A DNA stretch of 14,416 nt from Blastococcus sp. (GTDB lineage: Bacteria > Actinomycetota > Actinomycetes > Mycobacteriales > Geodermatophilaceae). A program made the position numbers and the translations under genes. Location of the stretch: NCBI GenBank assembly GCA_025963345.1, contig JAOPUS010000037.1:1-14416 (forward strand), read 5' to 3'. Each line of letters starts with the position of its first letter. The stretch's first letter is position 1. Below, piece by piece: positions 6,669 to 14,416 of the stretch. The notes beneath the pieces were generated by a model, which made no database searches, was not told the origin of the DNA, and saw only the letters and a list, made by a program, of their open reading frames with translations.

Positions 6669-7439
6669 TCAGCCCGTGCGGTCCGGGAGCTCGGCGGCCG
6701 CCGCTGCGTCCAGCAGCCAGCGGGTGGCCCGGGTGCCGTGCACCCCGGCGGCAGGTAGCTGTACCGGGTCCGCGCCGGACAGCGCCTGCGCGACGGCGGG
6801 CGCCTTGGCTTCGCCCGCGACGAGCAGCCAGACCTCCTGCGCGGAGTTGATCGCGGGGAACCCCAGACTGATGCGGGTCGGCGGTGGCTTCGGGCAGTCT
6901 CGGACCGCCAGGACCGTGCGCTCGTCGCGCGCGGCGGGTGAGTCCGGGAAGATCGAGGCGACGTGGCCCTCGGGACCGACGCCGAGCAGGAGGACGTCGA
7001 ACCGTGGGAGGTCCTGGCCCGGCGGGGCGGCGGCGGAAAGCTGCTCCGCGTACCAGGCGGCGGCGTCCTCGGGCTCGGCGAACCCCGCGTCCGAGGCCGG
7101 CATGGGGTGCACTCGCTCGGCGGGGGCCCGGATCATGTCGAGCAGCGCCTCCCGAGCCGCCTTGTCGTTGCGCTGGTCGTCGTCGGCCGGGACATACCGC
7201 TCGTCGCCCCACCAGAAGTCCACCGCTGTCCAGTCGACCCGGTGGCGCGGGGGGTCGTCGGCCAGGGCACCGACGCGCTCCAGCACGGCGATGCCCATCC
7301 CGCCCCCGGTGAGCACCACCGAGGCGGTCCCGTGCACGATCTGGGCGGCAGCCACACGCGCGATCAGGGCCTCGGCCACCGCGCGCGACAGGTGCGCGGC
7401 GTCCGGTTCGACGACGACGTCGGGGGGAGGAGCGGTCAC
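6669..7439 (-). CDS. pgl: 6-phosphogluconolactonase
   Basis: Hydrolyses 6-phosphogluconolactone to 6-phosphogluconate, the second step of the oxidative pentose phosphate pathway. The GTG at 7439 overlaps the opcA TGA by four bases (GTGA) and gives 256 residues, the family norm; the open frame runs upstream to 7514 inside opcA, but that segment is not lactonase-like. Visible family segments are the phosphate-binding LTGGG (43-47), WWGDERYVP (77-84 region), LLGVGPEGHVASIFP (151-165) with the conserved His159, and SLGFPAINSAQEVWLLVAG toward the C-terminus. The usual Asp before Gly-His is Glu here (GPEGH), a mild variation. The protein belongs to the glucosamine-6-phosphate isomerase/lactonase superfamily, and context beside zwf and opcA fixes the lactonase assignment. 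Confidence 0.95.
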   Translation of the reverse strand: MTAPPPDVVVEPDAAHLSRAVAEALIARVAAAQIVHGTASVVLTGGGMGIAVLERVGALADDPPRHRVDWTAVDFWWGDERYVPADDDQRNDKAAREALLDMIRAPAERVHPMPASDAGFAEPEDAAAWYAEQLSAAAPPGQDLPRFDVLLLGVGPEGHVASIFPDSPAARDERTVLAVRDCPKPPPTRISLGFPAINSAQEVWLLVAGEAKAPAVAQALSGADPVQLPAAGVHGTRATRWLLDAAAAAELPDRTG

Positions 7440-8485
7440 GAGTCGCTGCTCTTCGCGGCCGCGCGCTTCTTCGGCCGGGAGCCGTTGCCGTTCTCCTCGG
7501 CGGGGTCGAACCACACGTGCTCACGGGTCGGCGAGCGGTCGGCCAGGCCCCTGACTCCGGTCGCCGACTCCAGCGCGTCGCTGTAGGGCTCGTCAGGGTC
7601 CAGTCGGCGCAGTTCCTCGCTGAGCAGGTCACCGAGCACCCGCTCCGGCAGAGCCACCGTGGTGTCGGGCCGGAACGGTTGGGTGATGACCGCCCCGCCG
7701 CGGCGGTCGGCGTGGATCTGCACCTCCTCCTTCTGGTCCAGGGTCAGGACGACGGACTCGACGCCGCTGTCCCCGGGCTTCCGGGCGCTCTCCTTCACGG
7801 TGACCGCGCAGCCACAGCGGGCCGACAGCCAGCCGGCGGTCAACTGCGCCGTCGGGTTGTCCGGATCGCCCTCGATCCGGCCACCCTGGACGACGACCGG
7901 TTCACCGCGGCGGCCGGAGACGGAGTCCAGGCTGGAGGCGAGGATCGCCCGCCACGAGGTGCTGCGGGTCCAGGCAAGGTCGGTGTCGCCGGGGGCGTAG
8001 TCCACCGCCCGGGTCTTGAGTGCGGCGAGCGGGTCGTCGGCGATCGAGCTGTCGGTGATCCGCCGGTCGGCGAGCACCGCCAGCGCGTCGGTGGCCAGCT
8101 GATCCGGGGGCGCGGCGTGCCACCAGGCGACGACGGGGGCGTCGGCGGCCAGCAGCGGCAGAACGACGGACTCGGCGTGCAGCGCCAGGCGGCCGTACAT
8201 CCGCATGACCACCGCCTCGCCGGGGCCCAGCCGGCCGCCGATGACGACCTCCGCGTCCAGGCGGGGAGTGGGGGCCTCGATCTGCCGGCGCACGACGATG
8301 AGCAGCCGGCAGGGATGCATCTCGGCCGCGTGGGTCGCGGCCTCCTCGGCCTCGGCGACCCGGCTCTCGTCGGCGACGACGATCAGGGTGAGGGCGACCC
8401 CCGAGAGCACCGCGCCACCAGTGCGCCGCTGCGCGGCCAGTTCCTTCACCACGGCCGAGCCGGTGGTGTCCCAAAGCGTGGTCAC
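7436..8485 (-). CDS. opcA: OpcA, glucose-6-phosphate dehydrogenase assembly/activation protein
   Basis: OpcA is needed for assembly or full activity of glucose-6-phosphate dehydrogenase in cyanobacteria and is conserved beside zwf in actinobacteria. The protein is 349 residues from a GTG at 8485 (MTTLWDTTGSAVVKEL), with a GAGGAGA ribosome site 5 bases upstream. Characteristic segments are the N-terminal MTTLWDTTGS, CRLLIVVRRQ near residue 59, and the GEAVVMRMYGRLALHAESVV / LPLLAADAPVVAWW region (about 89-123). The tail is Lys/Arg/Ala/Ser-rich and probably flexible. The gene lies 43 bases after zwf and overlaps pgl by four bases, so Zwf, OpcA and Pgl are likely made together. No enzymatic motif is recognised, in line with an accessory role. 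Confidence 0.93.
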   Translation of the reverse strand: MTTLWDTTGSAVVKELAAQRRTGGAVLSGVALTLIVVADESRVAEAEEAATHAAEMHPCRLLIVVRRQIEAPTPRLDAEVVIGGRLGPGEAVVMRMYGRLALHAESVVLPLLAADAPVVAWWHAAPPDQLATDALAVLADRRITDSSIADDPLAALKTRAVDYAPGDTDLAWTRSTSWRAILASSLDSVSGRRGEPVVVQGGRIEGDPDNPTAQLTAGWLSARCGCAVTVKESARKPGDSGVESVVLTLDQKEEVQIHADRRGGAVITQPFRPDTTVALPERVLGDLLSEELRRLDPDEPYSDALESATGVRGLADRSPTREHVWFDPAEENGNGSRPKKRAAAKSSDS

Positions 8486-8528
8486 GGTGTCTCCTCGGAA
8501 CGGGAGCGCGGGTGGGGGAGGAGTGCGT

Positions 8529-10046
<1,518 letters not shown>

Positions 10047-10076
10047 GGTCCGTCCTCGAGGTAGGAAGGAGGCCCG

Positions 10077-10088
10077 CCGTCCGGACGG
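10077..10088. repeat. 12-bp perfect palindrome between pgi and zwf
   Basis: CCGTCCGGACGG at 10077-10088 is self-complementary and lies in the middle of the 85-base pgi-zwf spacer, about 30 bases before the zwf start. It could be a binding site for a dimeric regulator or a chance palindrome; such motifs are not rare at this GC content. Confidence 0.3.
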
Positions 10089-10131
10089 GGGGCGGAACGG
10101 GACGCGGGTCGTGCGGCTGTACTCCCGGGGG

Positions 10132-11736
10132 TCAGCCCAGCGCCTCCTGGAGCTGGCGGAGCCCGGCGGTGCGGTCGGTCAGGTGCAGGTGCAGCAGCGG
10201 GCGGCCGCGGTCGGCGATGGCCTTGCGGTCCCCGGCGGCCTGCGCCGCCTGGAGGGTGGCGAAGCCGAACGGCTGGTCGGGGACGGGGAGGTCCTCGGTC
10301 ACCGCGCCGGTGAGCTGCAGGAACGAGCCGACCTGTGGGCCGCCCTTGTGGTACTGGCCGGTGGAGTGCAGGAAGCGCGGCCCCCAACCGAAGGTGACGG
10401 CGTGCTCGGTCCGACGGGCGAGAGCTGCCCGAAGGTCGTGCGCGCGCGCGTCCCGCTCCCGGTCCAGGTAGGCCATGACGGCGAGGTAGCCGCGCGGCGG
10501 GATCGAGCTCAGCAGTGCGTCGAGGGCCAGGGCCACGCCGTCGTGCGAGGACAGGTCGACCCCGTCGAGGACACCCCCGCTGCCGCGGATCTCGATGGCG
10601 CCGATCGTGGCAGCCGGTGGCTCGTCGGGGAGGCCCTCGGCGAGGATCCGCTGGGTGTTCTCCTTGCTCTCGGTGACGTTCGGCTGGTCGAAGGGGTTGA
10701 TCCCCAGGACCCGGCCGGCCACGGCCGTCGCGTACTCCCAGCCGAGGAACTGCGCGCCGAGCGGCCCGTCGACGTCGATCGAGGGTGGCTTCGCGGCGGA
10801 GCCGGACCCCACCACGGCGAGGACCACGTCGGAACCGGTCGAGCCCGGAGCGTCGGTGGACTCGAGGACGACGGGCAGGATGCCGCGCCCCTCCTTGCCG
10901 GTGGACTCGGCGATCAGCTGCTCGGCCCAGTCGCCGAAGCCGGTGATCGACGAGTCGCCGTCGGCGAGGGCCAGCTTGTCCCGGCCGTTGCGGAAGGCAG
11001 CACCCATGGCGGCACCGAGCTCTTGCGCCGCGTTGTCCGAGGCGGCCAGGTGCTCGGCCAGCTCCTCGGCCTCGTCGAGCAGGGCGCCGATGTCGGCCCC
11101 CGCGAGGGCCGAGGGCACCAGCCCGAACGCCGACAGCGCGCTGTAGCGCCCGCCGACGGTCGGGTCGGCCAGGAACACCGCACGGGCACCCATCTCCGCC
11201 GCCGTGTCGGCCAGCGGCGAGCCGGGGTCGGTGACGACGACGAAGCGCGCCCCGATCTCCTTCTCGTCCAGCCCGGCCGCGGCGAACGCGGCGATGAAGG
11301 CCCGTCGGTGGCTGTCCGTCTCGACCGTGCCCCCGGACTTCGAGCTGACGACGACGACCGTCCGGTCCAGGTCGGTCATCGCGCCGGCCACCTGGCCCGG
11401 GTCGGTGGTGTCGAGGACGACCAGCGGCACCCCCGCGGTACGGCAGATGACTTCCGGCGCCAGGGACGAGCCGCCCATGCCACACAGGACGATGCGGTCC
11501 AGGCCCTCGCCGGTCAGCTCCGCCCGTAGGTCGGCCAGTCGGCTCACCAGCTGCCGCGAGGTCGCCGGCAGATCCAGCCAGCCGAGCCGGGCCGACGCCT
11601 CGATCTCGGCGTCGGGGCCCCAGAGCGTGGCGTCCTTCTGGACCAGCCGGGCCGCCACACCGTCCTCGGCGAGCTGTCCCCGCAGCGTGTCGGGGATGTC
11701 CAGCCCGTTCAGGGCGACGGAGAACGAAGAACTCAC
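10132..11736 (-). CDS. pgi: Glucose-6-phosphate isomerase (actinobacterial/TAL-PGI-like type)
   Basis: Interconverts glucose-6-phosphate and fructose-6-phosphate. GTG 11736 overlaps the tal stop by four bases (GTGA), and AGGA lies 6 bases upstream; this gives 534 residues. The open frame extends to 11784 inside tal, but that part is not isomerase-like. Sugar-isomerase-fold segments in order are GMGGSSLAP (86-94), phosphate-binding SKSGGTVET (132-140), GGRYSALS (195-202), ESTGKEGRG with Glu277 (277-285), and NPFDQPNVTESK (347-358), where Lys358 matches the catalytic lysine of classical enzymes. A HSTGQYHKGG segment (457-466) follows. In classical Pgi the GQH block comes before NPFDQ, so the order differs here. 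Gene context and motifs support the function well; the exact catalytic layout is uncertain. Confidence 0.9.
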   Translation of the reverse strand: MSSSFSVALNGLDIPDTLRGQLAEDGVAARLVQKDATLWGPDAEIEASARLGWLDLPATSRQLVSRLADLRAELTGEGLDRIVLCGMGGSSLAPEVICRTAGVPLVVLDTTDPGQVAGAMTDLDRTVVVVSSKSGGTVETDSHRRAFIAAFAAAGLDEKEIGARFVVVTDPGSPLADTAAEMGARAVFLADPTVGGRYSALSAFGLVPSALAGADIGALLDEAEELAEHLAASDNAAQELGAAMGAAFRNGRDKLALADGDSSITGFGDWAEQLIAESTGKEGRGILPVVLESTDAPGSTGSDVVLAVVGSGSAAKPPSIDVDGPLGAQFLGWEYATAVAGRVLGINPFDQPNVTESKENTQRILAEGLPDEPPAATIGAIEIRGSGGVLDGVDLSSHDGVALALDALLSSIPPRGYLAVMAYLDRERDARAHDLRAALARRTEHAVTFGWGPRFLHSTGQYHKGGPQVGSFLQLTGAVTEDLPVPDQPFGFATLQAAQAAGDRKAIADRGRPLLHLHLTDRTAGLRQLQEALG

Positions 11737-12839
11737 TTCTTGTCCTGTAGCTCGGTGCGCACCGATTCGGTCAGCTCGTCCCACGAGTCGACGAACTTCT
11801 GCACGCCCTCCTCCTCCAGCACACGGAAGACGTCGTCGAGGTCGACGCCGGCGTCGCTGACGGCCTTCAGGACCGCCGCCGCTTCGTCGTAGGCCTTCTG
11901 CACCGGCGTGCCGGGGCGGCCGTGGTCGGCGTAGGCCATCAGCGTCTTCTCCGGCATGGTGTTGACCGTGCCGGGCGCGATCAGCTCACTGATGTACAGC
12001 GTGTCGGAGTACTCGGTGTTCTTGACGCCCGTCGACGCCCACAGCGGGCGCTGCGGTCGCGCACCCCGGGCCTCGAGCACCCGCCAGCGGTCGGAGGTGA
12101 AGACCTCCTCGTAGGCCTGGTAGGCGAGCTGTGCGTTGGCCACGGCCGCCTTGCCCTTGAGGGACGGGTCGGCGCCGAGCTTGTCCAGCCGCTTGTCGAT
12201 CTCCGTGTCCACGCGGGACACGAAGAAGGAGGCCACGGACTCGATGTCGGCCACCCCGGCCTCGGGGTGCTCGGTCAAACGCTGCTCGATGCCGGCGAGG
12301 TAGGCGTCCATGACCGCCCGGTACCGCTCGAGGCTGAAGATCAAGGTGACGTTGACGCTGATGCCCGCAGCGATCGTGCTGGTGATCGCCGGCAGGCCGG
12401 CCTCGGTCGCGGGGATCTTGATGAACAGGTTCGGCCGGTCGACGAGCCACCACAGGTGGGCGGCCTCGGCCGCGGTGGCGTCGGTGTCGTGCGCCAGCCC
12501 CGGGGCCACCTCCAGCGAGACGCGGCCGTCGTTGCCGGTCCGGTGGGCGACCGGGGCCAGCAGGTCGCAGGCATCCCGGACGTCGGAGGCGGTGATGGTG
12601 CGCAGCGCCTCCTCGACGCTGACGCCGCGGACGGCCATGGCGTGCAGTTGGTCGTCATAGGAGTCCGACCCGCTGATCGCCGCGGCGAAGATCGTCGGGT
12701 TGGTGGTGACCCCGACGACGCAGTACTCGTCGGCCAGCTTCTGCAGGTTGCCGCTGCGGATCCGGTCCCGGGACAGGTCGTCGAGCCAGACGGCGACTCC
12801 CGCGGCGGACAGCTCGGCCAGATTGTTGTTCTGTGCCAT
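11733..12839 (-). CDS. tal: Transaldolase
   Basis: Moves a dihydroxyacetone unit from sedoheptulose-7-phosphate to glyceraldehyde-3-phosphate through a Schiff-base lysine, linking the pentose phosphate pathway with glycolysis. The 368 residues match the long actinobacterial type. Motifs seen are VWLDDLSRD (17-25), GVTTNPTIF (43-51), the active-site NLFIKIPAT with Lys141 (137-145), VNVTLIFSLERY (162-173), SFFVSRVDTEIDKRLD (~208-223) and PLWASTGVKN. The start ATG 12839 has GAAAGG at 12848-12853, 8 bases upstream. tkt lies 72 bases upstream and pgi overlaps by four bases downstream, so tkt-tal-pgi form a transcriptional run. In some bacteria Tal and Pgi are fused into one protein, and this overlap resembles the unfused counterpart. 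Confidence 0.97.
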   Translation of the reverse strand: MAQNNNLAELSAAGVAVWLDDLSRDRIRSGNLQKLADEYCVVGVTTNPTIFAAAISGSDSYDDQLHAMAVRGVSVEEALRTITASDVRDACDLLAPVAHRTGNDGRVSLEVAPGLAHDTDATAAEAAHLWWLVDRPNLFIKIPATEAGLPAITSTIAAGISVNVTLIFSLERYRAVMDAYLAGIEQRLTEHPEAGVADIESVASFFVSRVDTEIDKRLDKLGADPSLKGKAAVANAQLAYQAYEEVFTSDRWRVLEARGARPQRPLWASTGVKNTEYSDTLYISELIAPGTVNTMPEKTLMAYADHGRPGTPVQKAYDEAAAVLKAVSDAGVDLDDVFRVLEEEGVQKFVDSWDELTESVRTELQDKK

Positions 12840-12862
12840 GACATGTGCCTTTCGGGCTCGGT

Positions 12863-12890
12863 CTTCGGAAATGCGGCCTTCGGATATATG
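12863..12890. repeat. CTTCGGA direct repeats and AT-rich island between tkt and tal
   Basis: On the + strand CTTCGGA occurs at 12863-12869 and 12878-12884, each followed by A/T bases, and a further TTCGG is at 12851-12855. The run ATATAT at 12884-12889 is the most AT-rich patch in the neighbourhood. On the - strand this region precedes tal and could hold a weak internal promoter or a binding site. No convincing -35 is seen. Confidence 0.3.
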
Positions 12891-12911
12891 TGGGGTCAGA
12901 CGGCGGCCGGG

Positions 12912-14416
<1,505 letters not shown>

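Noticed and set aside
6325..7554. 409-residue + strand frame opposite the small ORF and pgl
   Set aside because: Ser/Arg/Ala-rich shadow with no motif; pgl is certain on the other strand and the small ORF has its own ribosome site.

Overview
No new biological system is visible in this window. It is a high-GC actinobacterial chromosome segment carrying core central-carbon genes. The GC-rich codon use, frequent GTG starts, WhiA, RbpA and OpcA all point to Actinomycetota. The protein sequences look closest to Geodermatophilaceae-type organisms (Blastococcus, Modestobacter, Geodermatophilus), but that family-level guess comes from memory of homologues and needs a search. I see no tRNA, rRNA, CRISPR array, insertion sequence, phage gene or attachment site. 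No gap between genes exceeds about 175 bases.

Left half (1-6261, + strand): the 3' end of whiA, a 16-bp hairpin, then a glycolytic run of gap, pgk and tpiA with junctions of 1 bp overlap and 14 nt. After these come a lipoprotein-type ABC solute-binding protein with no transporter partners (3581-5365), secG (5510-5746) and rbpA (5920-6261). gap, secG and rbpA each have a TAGnnT-type candidate -10 element upstream. Intergenic hairpins and GCTCGC/GAGCG-rich repeats lie around secG.

Right half (6318-14416, - strand, read right to left): tkt (5' end beyond the window), tal, pgi, zwf, opcA, pgl and a small uncharacterised ORF. This is the oxidative and non-oxidative pentose phosphate gene set. tal/pgi and opcA/pgl each overlap by four bases (GTGA), so they are probably translationally coupled. 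The two gene blocks converge at a short GC hairpin (6295-6311) between rbpA and the small ORF.

How the genes work together: Zwf (with OpcA as its assembly or activation partner) and Pgl turn glucose-6-phosphate into 6-phosphogluconate. Tkt and Tal recycle pentose phosphates to fructose-6-phosphate and glyceraldehyde-3-phosphate. Pgi links fructose-6-phosphate to glucose-6-phosphate. Tpi, Gap and Pgk carry triose phosphates down glycolysis. 6-Phosphogluconate dehydrogenase (gnd) is not in the window. WhiA, SecG and RbpA are housekeeping neighbours. The items most worth a second look are the unusual order of catalytic motifs in Pgi, the orphan solute-binding lipoprotein, the uncharacterised 84-residue ORF and the extragenic repeats.
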